The notes under the pieces were generated by a model. The model ran no database searches, was not told where the DNA came from, and saw nothing but the letters and a program-made list of their open reading frames with translations. Shown here piece after piece: positions 18,624 to 29,251 of a DNA stretch of 64,000 nt. A program made the translations under genes and the position numbers. Every line of letters begins with the position of its first letter. Within the stretch, counting starts at the first letter, position 1. The stretch comes from Bacteriovoracaceae bacterium (lineage in GTDB: Bacteria; Bdellovibrionota; Bacteriovoracia; Bacteriovoracales; Bacteriovoracaceae), in assembly GCA_028101965.1 (NCBI GenBank), contig JAOHMI010000005.1, positions 1 to 64,000 on the forward strand, written 5' to 3'.

Positions 18624-19634
18624 ATGAAACAATCAAAAATCGCTCTCGTTTGGTTATTAATTTTGAACATTACAACTATTTATCCTTGTGCCCACAATGT
18701 GGATCCAGATAGTATCGATACAGTTGGTTACTCCGTATCTCCTAAAATGGTTAAGTTAAAAGAGAAGGATACCGAGTCCACAACTTATAGTCGCTATGAA
18801 TTGGTTTCTGGAACATCAATTCCAAATAAAAAATTAGTGAAAATGTTTTTTGTTAAAGAGTCAAAAGTAGAAGACATTAGCTTTGTTGATATCACTAAAA
18901 GAAAGAATCGAAAAATTAAAGAGAGACTCCAAGAAGTTAGAACAGTCGCAGCAGGGCTTCCTAGCCGTGGAACACGCGGGGGAAGCGAAGATAAGACATT
19001 AGTGTATGGTAATAAAAGAATATCTCCTCCTTTGCTCATTGATAAAGACTTTATCGATGGAAAAAAAGCAGAAGAGATTTCTTTTGAAACCATTTATGAC
19101 TATATTTCATTAAATTATGAAGTGGAAAAAGGTGATGAGTTTCACACCAGTGAAATGAATCTTAAGTTGCAAAATGCGGTGGAGTTAGGACTAAAAGTAT
19201 TAGTTGTGGCCGTTGAGCAAGTTGATAATGGCGGAAATAACTCCTCAATTGTTATGAAGATTCAAGATAGTGTTAAAGTGAATACTTATGCCACAACTCA
19301 AGATGAAAAAAATCAATCGATCCTTAAAAATTACACCAGAGAAGTCGTACGAATTAAAGGGTTAGAGTTGGACATGTCATCTCATGGGGACTGGGCCTTT
19401 AATATTGAAGGAAGTAGTATAAGTGATTATATCTATAATGTGGTTCGATCTGACTATAGAGAAACTTTAAAGTTCAAACGTCATGGAGCACCTTTTGCTT
19501 ATCAAAACTTTTCAACACTTAAGCATTTCACTGAGTATTTTGGAGAATCTGAAGTTAATATTCAAATCCCCTTAGCTGATTATACCGAAGATGATGATAA
19601 TTCTGATATTTTAATTGCTCGAATTTCTGAATAA
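18624..19634 (+). CDS. Secreted hypothetical protein
   Basis: ORF with signal peptide MKQSKIALVWLLILNITTIYPCA. Confidence 0.65.
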   Translation: MKQSKIALVWLLILNITTIYPCAHNVDPDSIDTVGYSVSPKMVKLKEKDTESTTYSRYELVSGTSIPNKKLVKMFFVKESKVEDISFVDITKRKNRKIKERLQEVRTVAAGLPSRGTRGGSEDKTLVYGNKRISPPLLIDKDFIDGKKAEEISFETIYDYISLNYEVEKGDEFHTSEMNLKLQNAVELGLKVLVVAVEQVDNGGNNSSIVMKIQDSVKVNTYATTQDEKNQSILKNYTREVVRIKGLELDMSSHGDWAFNIEGSSISDYIYNVVRSDYRETLKFKRHGAPFAYQNFSTLKHFTEYFGESEVNIQIPLADYTEDDDNSDILIARISE

Positions 19635-19654
19635 TTCTAAACTTAAACAGATAG

Positions 19655-19685
19655 GCTGGGAAAACTTCCTAGCTTGTCTTTTTAT
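19655..19685 (+). terminator. Rho-independent terminator
   Basis: GCTGGGAA-aac-TTCCTAGC then TTGTCTTTTTA. Confidence 0.7.
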
Positions 19686-19821
19686 AGGACAATTTTTTAT
19701 AAGTCCCCACGTTCTTCTCTTTTTTATTAAGTATAATTTTCAATTTATGAATTGTTCACTTATCTATTGTTTAATTTACCTTAAAATCTAGAATTACTAA
19801 GAACTTTCAAGAGTAGATACT

Positions 19822-20652
19822 ATGATTTTAAGATTAATTATTTCTTGTTTATTTTCTTTTTCAATTATTGCTCATGATGGAACTTTATTCATCGAGGGAT
19901 ATAATGAATTTAATTATGAAGCTTATGATGATCCAGATAAAGGGATGGAATCTTTTCAAATCGATCAAAATGAAAATAATAAAATTAGTTTTAAAGAAGC
20001 CAGGCACTATCTAAATGAGCTTCCTTCTAATTCAACATGTGCACATGATTACCAAAGTTATCGCCAGAAATTGCTCAGAAAGCTATCTTTTAAACCACTC
20101 TCTTTTGTTGGGGCCACAGCAGTTGCTGTGGCAGCTGGAGCGAGTATCGGAGCTGCAGCAGGAGGTCTTTGGGGATATTCTACTGTTTCGGCGAGTGGAG
20201 CCTTTGGTGGAATAAGTCAAATCTATTCCGCAGTTTCTTTTGGAGCACAAGGAGCAATTTATGTTTCCACGGCCGTAGGGGCGACCATTATTGTGGGGTA
20301 TCTAGTAGGGACGGGAATTCAAATTGCTAAGTTAAGAAGAACTTCAAAAATGTTAAAGTTAATGATGGAAGCAGAGGTTGGGACAGGAATCCGATTGCAA
20401 AAATTTGTGGATAAATTGAATCGAAAACGAGATAAAAGAAATTTAGATCCATTTACAGTTGAGGAAGTTGCAGAAAAAATTTCAGAATTAAACCAAACAA
20501 AAGAAATGTGTCGCCCTGAATTTATTCAACAATTTTCGAAAAGAAAAGCTCGCAAACTGGCAAAGAAAAATGATTTAAAATATAAAGTTATTAGTCAAAA
20601 TAAATTTAGGCGCTACTTTCAAAATATGGGAATGGAAGAAAACGAATTGTAA
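19822..20652 (+). CDS. Secreted/membrane hypothetical protein with EF-hand-like loop and Gly/Ala-rich membrane segments
   Basis: DQNENNKISFKEA EF-hand-like loop; AVAVAAGASIGAAAGGLWGYS. Confidence 0.6.
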   Translation: MILRLIISCLFSFSIIAHDGTLFIEGYNEFNYEAYDDPDKGMESFQIDQNENNKISFKEARHYLNELPSNSTCAHDYQSYRQKLLRKLSFKPLSFVGATAVAVAAGASIGAAAGGLWGYSTVSASGAFGGISQIYSAVSFGAQGAIYVSTAVGATIIVGYLVGTGIQIAKLRRTSKMLKLMMEAEVGTGIRLQKFVDKLNRKRDKRNLDPFTVEEVAEKISELNQTKEMCRPEFIQQFSKRKARKLAKKNDLKYKVISQNKFRRYFQNMGMEENEL

Positions 20653-20659
20653 TTTCCAA

Positions 20660-22258
20660 TTAAACTTTATCTGAAGTTGTGTGAAATTCCACCTCAGGAT
20701 TTTTTTCCTGGGCTAATTTTAAATCCCAAGGTGTCTTAAACCCAAAGCAAAAACGATTTCTACCATCTTTAAAAATCATCTGTGCATTATGGCTAATAAA
20801 ATGATCTCGCGATTTTTCATCGGGAAATTTTAACCAGCGAACTCCATTAAAAGGCATCGCTTCGTAAATAGCTTCCACTTTGTATTCATCTTCAAGTCGA
20901 AACTTTACCACTTCAAACTGCAGCTTTCCCACAGCACCAAGCAGTTTTTGGTTATTTACTTGACGAATAAAAAGCTGAGTGGCCCCTTCTTCTGAAAGCT
21001 GAATTAGGCCTTTTTCGAGGTGCTTTGCTTTCATGGGATCTTTGGAAGTTACTTTCATAAAGAGCTCAGGAGCAAAGGATGGAATTCCCATGAACTGAAT
21101 TTTCTCACCATTAGTAAAAGTATCACCAATTTGATATTTTCCGCTATCGTAGATCCCTACGATGTCACCCGGGTAAGCAGTATCTAAGATATCTCGATCT
21201 TGAGCTTGAAAGAATATAGGGGTGGCAATTTTAACGTCTTTTCCTGAGCGTACATGATGAACTCGGTCACCTCGATTAAGCTTGCCTGAAACAATTCGTA
21301 AAAAGCTCATACGGTCGCGATGATTCTTATCCATATTAGCTTGTATTTTAAAAATAAAACCAGATAACTTATCTTCAGTGGGGGCCACATCTCGCAGTGA
21401 TGATGAATCAGTAACAGGATAAGTTTTAGCCGGATATATTTTAGGTCCAGGAGCAAATTGATGAATCATATCTAGAACTTCTTGCACGCCGAAACTAAAC
21501 AAGGCCGACCCAAAAAAGACCGGAGTTTGAATACCGGCATAGTACTCATCTTTATTAAAAGGTGAAATACATTCCTTAACCATTTCTAAGTCTTCTTCTA
21601 ATTTTTCCTTCAGTTCAACACCTATATATTCAATCACCTCAGGAGAGCTTAGGTCACTGGCATCAATTATTTTTGAATCGAGTGGGTCAAACTTATCATT
21701 ATACACCATAATCTTTTGATTGCGAAAATCGTAGACGCCTTTAAAGGTTACTCCATGTCCAATCGGCCAGGTCATGGGAACACATTGAATACTTAGTATT
21801 TTTTCTAAATTTTCCAGAAGCTCAAAGGGGTCCATGGAATCACGATCAAACTTATTCATAAAGGTAACGATAGGAGTGTCTCGCAATCGGCACACTTCCA
21901 TTAGCTTGATGGTTTGTGCTTCAACTCCTTTAGCTGAATCAATCATCATTAAAACCGATTCAACGGCCGTAAGCGTTCGATAGGTATCTTCAGAGAAGTC
22001 CTGGTGACCAGGTGTATCCAAAAGGTGCATGGGACGATCTTTATAGTTAAAGCTCATAACTGAGGAGGTGATAGAAATTCCTCTTTGTTTTTCCAGCTCC
22101 ATCCAGTCAGATTTTGCGTAATCGCCCGATTTACTCTTTACCATTCCGGCTTTTCTTAATAACCCCCCAAACCACAGGAGTTTTTCAGTGACCGTGGTTT
22201 TCCCTGCATCAGGGTGGGAAATAATGGCGAATGTACATCGTTGTTCATTTAGTGACAT
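20660..22258 (-). CDS. prfC: Peptide chain release factor 3 (RF3)
   Basis: SHPDAGKTTVTEKLL, KSDWMELEKQRGISITSSVMSF, DTPGHQDFSEDTYRTL, TFMNKFDRD. Confidence 0.97.
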   Translation of the reverse strand: MSLNEQRCTFAIISHPDAGKTTVTEKLLWFGGLLRKAGMVKSKSGDYAKSDWMELEKQRGISITSSVMSFNYKDRPMHLLDTPGHQDFSEDTYRTLTAVESVLMMIDSAKGVEAQTIKLMEVCRLRDTPIVTFMNKFDRDSMDPFELLENLEKILSIQCVPMTWPIGHGVTFKGVYDFRNQKIMVYNDKFDPLDSKIIDASDLSSPEVIEYIGVELKEKLEEDLEMVKECISPFNKDEYYAGIQTPVFFGSALFSFGVQEVLDMIHQFAPGPKIYPAKTYPVTDSSSLRDVAPTEDKLSGFIFKIQANMDKNHRDRMSFLRIVSGKLNRGDRVHHVRSGKDVKIATPIFFQAQDRDILDTAYPGDIVGIYDSGKYQIGDTFTNGEKIQFMGIPSFAPELFMKVTSKDPMKAKHLEKGLIQLSEEGATQLFIRQVNNQKLLGAVGKLQFEVVKFRLEDEYKVEAIYEAMPFNGVRWLKFPDEKSRDHFISHNAQMIFKDGRNRFCFGFKTPWDLKLAQEKNPEVEFHTTSDKV

Positions 22259-22385
22259 GGAGCACCTATAATTATTTGAATAATAGTAAAGTTAGTTCAT
22301 TTGATAAATTCTGATTTTATCCAGAATTAGAGGAAAGTCCATACTAGATATCGAAATTATAATGTTAAAATTGCCAGTGCCTAAA

Positions 22386-24059
22386 CTAATTGAGTAGGAC
22401 TTTTTCTAATACTGAAACCGGCATATTCCCGGCTTTTAGATAAGCCTCATGGAAAGCTTGGTCGTCGCCTTTACCTTGCTCAAGGAATTTCTTCTTTAAG
22501 TTATTTACGAGATGGTTTCCGGTTAAATAAGATAGAGGGTAGCCACGCTCTTGTGAGTACCAATTAAGTTCTGCCTGAACTCGCGCATCCGTAAAACCAG
22601 TCAAGTATTGCAGAAGTTTTCCAGCGTTAACAAAGGGATCTTCTGAATCAAAAGTGAGGTTATCTACAATTTGCAGGTATTTCTTCTCTCCCGTCATGAA
22701 GTATAGATCGATGGCAACTCGAGCTCCGAGACGAGAAAGATCTCGTTTCCCCAGAAAAACCACTTCGTCTTTATTTTCTGAAATGTATCCAACATCAACC
22801 ATATAGTCTTCCAGCATTGTGGTCCAACCTTCGGCCAGATCATTGGCCATGGTTAGCTTTCGAATAACAGATGGATTATTTGCGGCCCAAGATAATTGCA
22901 AATGGTGCCCAGGGATTCCTTCATGCACCATCATAATAGGAATACTAAGTGTGCAATGTTCGTCTAAAAGTTCTTCTTTCAAAGTTAAGTAAACAATACT
23001 CTTTTTATTTCCTGTTCGAAAGCTAGGAGGAGGGCACATGGCACCAGCAGGAATAACTGCTTCCATAAACTTAGGAGTCTGAATAATCATCATCTCTTGA
23101 TCATCCATTATAGGGAATAAATTTTTATCTTTTAGGAAAGCTTCAATTTTACTAGCTTCATTTTCGTAATAGTCGAGAACATATTGAAAACCTTTTGAAT
23201 CGACGGGACGTTGTACTTTGTACTTAGCCTTTAAAAACTCATCTACTTCTTCAATGGTGGATTCGGCTTTTAATTCATATTTTTTAATAATTATGTCTTT
23301 GAGTTCGTCAATTTTAGCAAAAGTATCTTTGTTAAAATTTTTGGCAATATCAAATAATTCATCAAATGATAATTTGATACCGGCTGAGTTCAGGACATTT
23401 TGAGTTTGTTCAGGTCCAATAAAAATATTTTTTGTGGTTGAAGCACTTTCTAAATAAGTTTGATATTTTTGGATTGAAGCATTCGCAGCTTGAATTGACT
23501 TTTGAAGTTTCTCGTAGCCATTGAATTGGGTTGATTCTGCCCAGCCCAAAAGAGAGTCAAAAAAGCTTGGAATTTCTCTTAACTGACTTAATTCAATTTT
23601 AACCCATCTCTCAACTGGCTTTTGATAAATTTGTTGTGCTTGGGAAAGAAATTGAGGAATTTGTTCAATTCGAGTAAGTACGTTTACTAAACGATATTTT
23701 GGTTCGCGTGGATCGGTGGCAAATAAATAAAATAAGGGATCCACGATCATGGGAGCAGCTTTTGGCATTTTAAAATAGACGAGTTCTCCATCGATGGTCA
23801 TTTCTAGAAATGTTTTTTCACGAAGGAGGAGTTGCCCACTTAATTCAAGGTCGATACGCTCATCTTGGTTTAAGTCATCAGGATTAATTTCCTTAATTGT
23901 ATTGAGTAAGGTTTGGACTTTAGCTGTTTTCTTAAGGTAATTATTTTTACCAATATCAGGTAGATTTCCCAAGTTTGTGTCTAGCCCAGCGGAAACGCAA
24001 AAATTAGAGTCTGTTTTAAAGTAATCAAAGATTTTTTCAACAAAAGTATCAAATTTCAT
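22386..24059 (-). CDS. DUF885 family putative metallopeptidase
   Basis: MVHEGIPGHHLQLSWA HExxxxH-type motif; DLAEGWTTMLEDYM; QAELNWYSQERGYPLSYLTG. Confidence 0.85.
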   Translation of the reverse strand: MKFDTFVEKIFDYFKTDSNFCVSAGLDTNLGNLPDIGKNNYLKKTAKVQTLLNTIKEINPDDLNQDERIDLELSGQLLLREKTFLEMTIDGELVYFKMPKAAPMIVDPLFYLFATDPREPKYRLVNVLTRIEQIPQFLSQAQQIYQKPVERWVKIELSQLREIPSFFDSLLGWAESTQFNGYEKLQKSIQAANASIQKYQTYLESASTTKNIFIGPEQTQNVLNSAGIKLSFDELFDIAKNFNKDTFAKIDELKDIIIKKYELKAESTIEEVDEFLKAKYKVQRPVDSKGFQYVLDYYENEASKIEAFLKDKNLFPIMDDQEMMIIQTPKFMEAVIPAGAMCPPPSFRTGNKKSIVYLTLKEELLDEHCTLSIPIMMVHEGIPGHHLQLSWAANNPSVIRKLTMANDLAEGWTTMLEDYMVDVGYISENKDEVVFLGKRDLSRLGARVAIDLYFMTGEKKYLQIVDNLTFDSEDPFVNAGKLLQYLTGFTDARVQAELNWYSQERGYPLSYLTGNHLVNNLKKKFLEQGKGDDQAFHEAYLKAGNMPVSVLEKVLLN

Positions 24060-24226
24060 ATAGTCCTCACAACAATAAAATTATTTTGTTACTATAAAGT
24101 GTTCCCTCTTTGCTTACAAGACTAAACTCACCATCGATTTAATAATTATACAGTTACTATAGAGCTGTTTTTCTTGACTGGATTGCTTGTTTTTGAAATG
24201 AAGTAGATTCGGAGAGGAGGTTATTT

Positions 24227-24586
24227 ATGCGTACACTTTTATTTCTATCTTTTTTACTTACTTCTGGTGCAATGGCCCAAAAAATTGAGGTACCACCACA
24301 TGGCATGACTTGCGAAAGTTCTGGTGGTTATATACTCGATATCTATCCAGAATCAACATCGCTATTGCGTTTACAGTTTAACTTGGTAGATCCTAAAGGA
24401 ATTATCATTGATGATAACTTGCATCAGTTCTTTTATTTGCCTTTAAATATACTGACTGGGGATGATGGTGTGGTTTCGTTTTCGATACAAGGAATTGAGG
24501 AAGAATCTCTTAAAAATACACATGTATTTTATGAGAACGATGTTCTAGACTTAGTGCTCGTTTTTGATAATTGTGATGTGATTTAA
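24227..24586 (+). CDS. Small secreted hypothetical protein
   Basis: Signal peptide MRTLLFLSFLLTSGAMAQ; RBS ggagagg. Confidence 0.6.
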   Translation: MRTLLFLSFLLTSGAMAQKIEVPPHGMTCESSGGYILDIYPESTSLLRLQFNLVDPKGIIIDDNLHQFFYLPLNILTGDDGVVSFSIQGIEEESLKNTHVFYENDVLDLVLVFDNCDVI

Positions 24587-25269
24587 TCAAAAATCTTCTT
24601 GATAGAGTCTAAATTACACTCGATTTCAATAGCTAGGAATTGAGTGTAATTATTGAGCTGGCTAATGGCATTTTTATCTGCTTCACCTTCTTCAGTTCGT
24701 GTGATCGTATTTAGTCTTTTTGCAATCCATTGATTAACGTGAGCGATTTTTCTGTATTCCTCATTTAATTGATCTAAATTGAGTTGCACGTTCTCATTTT
24801 CATCTTCCATATACTTTCGCAAAAGAAACATAGAGATTGAGCGCATCATGGTTTCTTCAATAGTAGCAAATGGTAAATGAAACTTGGCCATTGGTCTTAG
24901 TGGGTCTAGAATCGGGCATCCACTTGTTGCCATTATTAAGCCAAAAATAGACTTTAAAGTAGTTTGTAGGTCAGATTCTTTTAAATATGTCCTTTGCCCT
25001 GTTACTACCTTTGTACTTACTTTGCTAAATGATTTTTGGTTCTTAAATGTTTCAATAAAGTCTGAAAGGTTGACGGCCACAGGACATTGCTTATGTTTTT
25101 TTACATTGAGAGGACAACTCTCGCATTTACAATTTTCCAAATTTGTCCAAGGCATTGGAGGGATACTGGAAGTTCGTTTCATAATTGAGTTCATAGGATC
25201 TAGTTGAATCTCATATTCTAGATTTTGTTGATCTTCAGTGACAATATAATACTTAATAATTTTAGACAT
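24583..25269 (-). CDS. Cytosolic hypothetical protein with Cys cluster
   Basis: CKCESCPLNVKKHKQCPVAVNL; stop codon shares TTAA with the convergent gene. Confidence 0.65.
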   Translation of the reverse strand: MSKIIKYYIVTEDQQNLEYEIQLDPMNSIMKRTSSIPPMPWTNLENCKCESCPLNVKKHKQCPVAVNLSDFIETFKNQKSFSKVSTKVVTGQRTYLKESDLQTTLKSIFGLIMATSGCPILDPLRPMAKFHLPFATIEETMMRSISMFLLRKYMEDENENVQLNLDQLNEEYRKIAHVNQWIAKRLNTITRTEEGEADKNAISQLNNYTQFLAIEIECNLDSIKKIFD

Positions 25270-25396
25270 AGTAGATATTATACAGTGATCGATTTCGAGT
25301 TTTCGAGCTAGGTAAACTTAATAAAATGATATGTATTTTTAGATTGAGAATGATTAAAGGCTATGAAATTAATCAAACTTGAACTAGTCTTTATGG

Positions 25397-26590
25397 ATGC
25401 AGAAATCAATACAAAATAAGTCAGAATTTATTGCCTTAATGGCACTTCTCATGAGTATGGTCGCCCTTACCATCGATGCGATGCTACCTGTACTTTCGGT
25501 TGTTGGTAATGACTTAAAAGTTGTAAATAAAAATGATGTTCAACAAATTATTTCATCAGTTTTTTTAGGAATGAGTTTAGGGATTTTAATCTTTGGCCCT
25601 ATCTCTGATTCTTTTGGTCGGAAAGTAACGATCTATTTTGGATTAATCTTATTTGGGTTGGGTTGTTTGATATCTTATTTGGCGGAGTCAATGGAGGTCA
25701 TGCTTCTTGGAAGAGTAATGCAAGGCTTTGGAGTTGCTTCTCCGCGAGTCGTTACTCTGGCCATGATTAGGGATCTCTTTTCAGGTCAATCCATGGGAAA
25801 AATTCTTTCTTTGGTGATGATGATATTTGTTCTTGTTCCGGCCTTAGCACCTTTTATTGGACAATTAATTGTAACTTTTGCTCATTGGAGATTTATTTTC
25901 ATCTTCTTTCTATTCGTGGCATTGATATGTGGTCTTTGGTTAATGATACGCCAACCTGAAACTTTAGAAAAAGCTAATCGGATACCATTTGAGTTTAAAC
26001 AAATTAAAAATGGTGTTTTCGAGACTTTGATCAATCCAATAAGTCGATATTACACTTTGATAAGTGGATTAATTTTTGGTTCTTTCGTTGCTTATTTAAG
26101 CCTTTCTCAACAAATACTCCAAAAGCAATATGCTCTTGGAGATAAATTTCCTCAGTACTTTGCAATGTTGGCCCTTTTTATAGGTTTTGCTTCATTTGTA
26201 AACAGTAAACTTCTCGAGCATTATTCCATGGAACTCGTGACCAAAATTTGCTTTTTGGGCATTTTTATTTTGTCTATTCCAATAAATGTTTTTTTAGTTT
26301 TTAATGATCAGTTAATCTCCTTAATGCCCTTTATCTTTTATTTGGGGGTTACTTTTTTATTTATTGGAATCCTCATGGGGAATTTGACCTCACTTGCGGT
26401 TCAACCCTTAGGTCACATCGCAGGTGTTGCTAATTCTGTTATAGGTTCACTAATGACTCTGATTAGTGGCATTCTAGGGGTCATTATAGGCTCTTTTTAT
26501 GAAGGGACAGTTTTTCCTCTCACCTTAAGTTTTTTTGTTCTAAGCTTAATTAGTTTATTTGTTCTCTTTTTATGCTTAAAAAAATCCTAA
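25397..26590 (+). CDS. MFS transporter, Bcr/CflA-type drug resistance family
   Basis: 12-TM-like; DAMLPVLSVVGNDL, SDSFGRKVTIYFGL, GFGVASPRVVTLAMIRDLF. Confidence 0.85.
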   Translation: MQKSIQNKSEFIALMALLMSMVALTIDAMLPVLSVVGNDLKVVNKNDVQQIISSVFLGMSLGILIFGPISDSFGRKVTIYFGLILFGLGCLISYLAESMEVMLLGRVMQGFGVASPRVVTLAMIRDLFSGQSMGKILSLVMMIFVLVPALAPFIGQLIVTFAHWRFIFIFFLFVALICGLWLMIRQPETLEKANRIPFEFKQIKNGVFETLINPISRYYTLISGLIFGSFVAYLSLSQQILQKQYALGDKFPQYFAMLALFIGFASFVNSKLLEHYSMELVTKICFLGIFILSIPINVFLVFNDQLISLMPFIFYLGVTFLFIGILMGNLTSLAVQPLGHIAGVANSVIGSLMTLISGILGVIIGSFYEGTVFPLTLSFFVLSLISLFVLFLCLKKS

Positions 26591-26701
26591 AAATGCGGTG
26601 CTGATTTTAATATCATATCTCTTAGGTTAAAATTTGATTTATTAAAAAGAATAAGTCGTTAGACAAGTTTTCTCTTACGAAAACTTATTGGAGAGAGTTT
26701 T

Positions 26702-27220
26702 ATGAATGAAAATCAAGATATATATATTGGGCAAACAGTAGCAATTTTGGTGGATGGAAATAATATTGAGAGAAGTATTCAAAGTGAATTTAAATTAAAA
26801 AATGCCATGATAAATTTTGATAGCCTCATCCCAAAGCTATTAGATAATAGAGCATTAAATCGCTTAATTTATTTCCGTGAAGGAAAAAATATTTCCTCAA
26901 AGCTAGCGGAAAGACTTCAGCAAAACTATCATGGATCAGTACATCCTTGTCATAAGTCTGCAGATATTCCTCTAAGTATTAAAGCAGTTCAGTTGGCGCA
27001 AAAAGTTGATTGCTTAATCATTCTTTCTGGGGACTCAGACTTTATAGAGCTTGTGCGACATTTAAAAGGTGAAGGAGTGCGCGTGGAGATATGTGCTGTT
27101 GAAAGTACCACTGCTCAAATCATTATTGATGAAGCTGAACATTACCAAGCCATCACCAAGGATGATTGCTTTGTTTACAAAGCGAGTAAGAAGGTTCGTA
27201 GTAAAAATGTTAAAACTTGA
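26702..27220 (+). CDS. NYN domain (LabA/DUF88) protein
   Basis: VAILVDGNNIERS...DCLIILSGDSDFIELVRHLKGEGVRVEIC. Confidence 0.85.
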   Translation: MNENQDIYIGQTVAILVDGNNIERSIQSEFKLKNAMINFDSLIPKLLDNRALNRLIYFREGKNISSKLAERLQQNYHGSVHPCHKSADIPLSIKAVQLAQKVDCLIILSGDSDFIELVRHLKGEGVRVEICAVESTTAQIIIDEAEHYQAITKDDCFVYKASKKVRSKNVKT

Positions 27221-27370
27221 TCAAGGTTAAGAAAAAAAATCATATCTAAAGTTAACTTTTATTTCTTATTAAGTACTTACTCATCTAGAGTTGAATCAAA
27301 AATGATAAAACCGTGAAAATTTTTTTTGCTAGTTGTTCTAAGATTCTTCTCGTCATAGATATGCTTCACG

Positions 27371-28168
27371 ATGAGCAGAGAAGAGATTGATTACTTGTTT
27401 TTTATTCGAAACGAGTTCGATGGCCGCTTAAGATATAATCCTCAATACTCGCTTAGGGCCTTCGCTCGTGATTTGGATATTTCCCCTAGCCGTTTAAGTG
27501 AAATACTTAATCGTAAGGGTGGTTTGTCTGAAAAGTCCGCAATAAAAATTGCCAAGAAACTAAAATTGAATTTAGAGGAACAGAGCTACTTTTTGGCTCT
27601 CGTCAATCATAACTTCAGTCGCTCAAAAGAAAAACAATTATTAGCCAGAAAAGTTATCCAAGATCATAAAAACAATAAATATTTTATGCTTTCTTCTGAC
27701 ACTTTTAAGTTAATTTCAGATTGGGAGTACTATGCCATTCTTTCGGCAGTCCAATTAGATGCGTATACTGGTAATGATGAATGGTTGGCGAAGAAGTTAG
27801 ATATTACTTTAGAAAGACTAGAGGAGTGCTTCAGAATATTATTAAAATTGAAATTATTAAAAATAGAAAAAGACCGTTATATATTGGTTAATGAAAAGGT
27901 TAGTACCACTGATGGTATCCCTTCCTTTGCTCTCAGGGCATCACACAAGCAAAATTTAATTCAAGCGATGGAATCAGTGGATGGAAGTGAGAATGATCTT
28001 AGAAATATTAGTTCTATTTCCATGGCCATTGATAAATCAAAATTACCTGAAGCATTTGAGAAAATAAAAAAATTCAGAAGAGAGTTGTCAGATTTTTTAG
28101 AAGATGGTGAGAGAAACGAGGTTTATAATCTCAACGTTCAACTTATTCCAATTTCTAAGAATACTTAA
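27371..28168 (+). CDS. TIGR02147-type DUF4423 regulator-like protein
   Basis: SLRAFARDLDISPSRLSEILNRKGGLSEKSAIKIAKKLKL plus DUF4423-like C-terminus. Confidence 0.8.
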   Translation: MSREEIDYLFFIRNEFDGRLRYNPQYSLRAFARDLDISPSRLSEILNRKGGLSEKSAIKIAKKLKLNLEEQSYFLALVNHNFSRSKEKQLLARKVIQDHKNNKYFMLSSDTFKLISDWEYYAILSAVQLDAYTGNDEWLAKKLDITLERLEECFRILLKLKLLKIEKDRYILVNEKVSTTDGIPSFALRASHKQNLIQAMESVDGSENDLRNISSISMAIDKSKLPEAFEKIKKFRRELSDFLEDGERNEVYNLNVQLIPISKNT

Positions 28169-28288
28169 TATTTGTTTTTTTAGCTTTAGAATTTAATTCA
28201 GAGGATTTTAAAGTTTTATATTCATTGTTTGAATAAGTTTTCTTCTTGAGAAGGCTTGGTCAAATTTAGTATCAATTCAGAGGGGTTC

Positions 28289-29233
28289 ATGAAGGTCTAT
28301 TTATTATTAGTCATTAGTTTACAATATCATATTTTGGTATTGGCCAAAGATGGCCATGACAAGGGGAGTGGGGGAGATGTGGTTGCTTGCTTTACCCCGG
28401 CATCAAAGATTTATAAAAGTCGAATATGGTATAAATCTCTTGAAGTTGAACTTGATGGAATTGAGCCTGTATACGAAAAAGTTGGTAACCATTCCTTAGT
28501 TCTAAATGCCAATCTTAAATATAAAAATAATATAATGGTGGCTCCCCATGATGGAAGAAATAATTCTGGAATAAATCAAAAATTTTTCCTCGTTAGAAAT
28601 GGCGGACTAACTGATTGGGGAAAAGCTTTTTTAAGAAGTCTAGAAACATTCGAGTATTTTAAAATCAAAAGAAGCCGTCAGGACTCAAATTTCCATCGCT
28701 TATTATTAAAGAATAATATTGAAGTGCGATATGCTTTGCTAAAATACTTTAAGGTGCCCGGGAATGATAACTTATACAATGAATTATTAAAAGCTCAAGA
28801 TCCCAGTACTGGAATTGGTAGGATTAATGTTTACGGTTCTAAAAGTGATGTTCCGCTCACAGACATTAAGGATAATGGAGTGGCAAGAAATTACCATGAT
28901 AATTGCATGCAACTTCAAGCGGTGATTAGAGAAGGAAGTTTGTTGGAATATGATATTAATATTTGGAATAATTTAGGAATTCATCATTATAATCAAGATG
29001 GAGAACAAAATATTTTGGGCAAAGCTTTTCATCAGGAACTACTTCAATTGCATGAAGAGTTATATTTTATCGGTGAAGTTCATCCGAGTTTAAAGCATAA
29101 AAATGCGATGAAAACCATAGAGGTAATTTTTAAAATGGCCACAATTGAAAATCCCAATGATGCTAGCCTTTCATTGAATGATCAGCAAAAAATAAATGTA
29201 TTAAAAAGTACAAACTTTTGGATAGAAAATTAA
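28289..29233 (+). CDS. Secreted hypothetical protein
   Basis: Better start is ATG 28289 behind GAGGGG (track uses TTG 28256); MKVYLLLVISLQYHILVLAKDGHDKGSGGDVVAC. Confidence 0.65.
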   Translation: MKVYLLLVISLQYHILVLAKDGHDKGSGGDVVACFTPASKIYKSRIWYKSLEVELDGIEPVYEKVGNHSLVLNANLKYKNNIMVAPHDGRNNSGINQKFFLVRNGGLTDWGKAFLRSLETFEYFKIKRSRQDSNFHRLLLKNNIEVRYALLKYFKVPGNDNLYNELLKAQDPSTGIGRINVYGSKSDVPLTDIKDNGVARNYHDNCMQLQAVIREGSLLEYDINIWNNLGIHHYNQDGEQNILGKAFHQELLQLHEELYFIGEVHPSLKHKNAMKTIEVIFKMATIENPNDASLSLNDQQKINVLKSTNFWIEN

Positions 29234-29251
29234 TAATGATGAATGAATTAA

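Noticed and set aside
24583-24586. Shared TTAA stop overlap of convergent genes as a regulatory feature
   Set aside because: Several gene pairs here are stop-to-stop; likely just genome compaction
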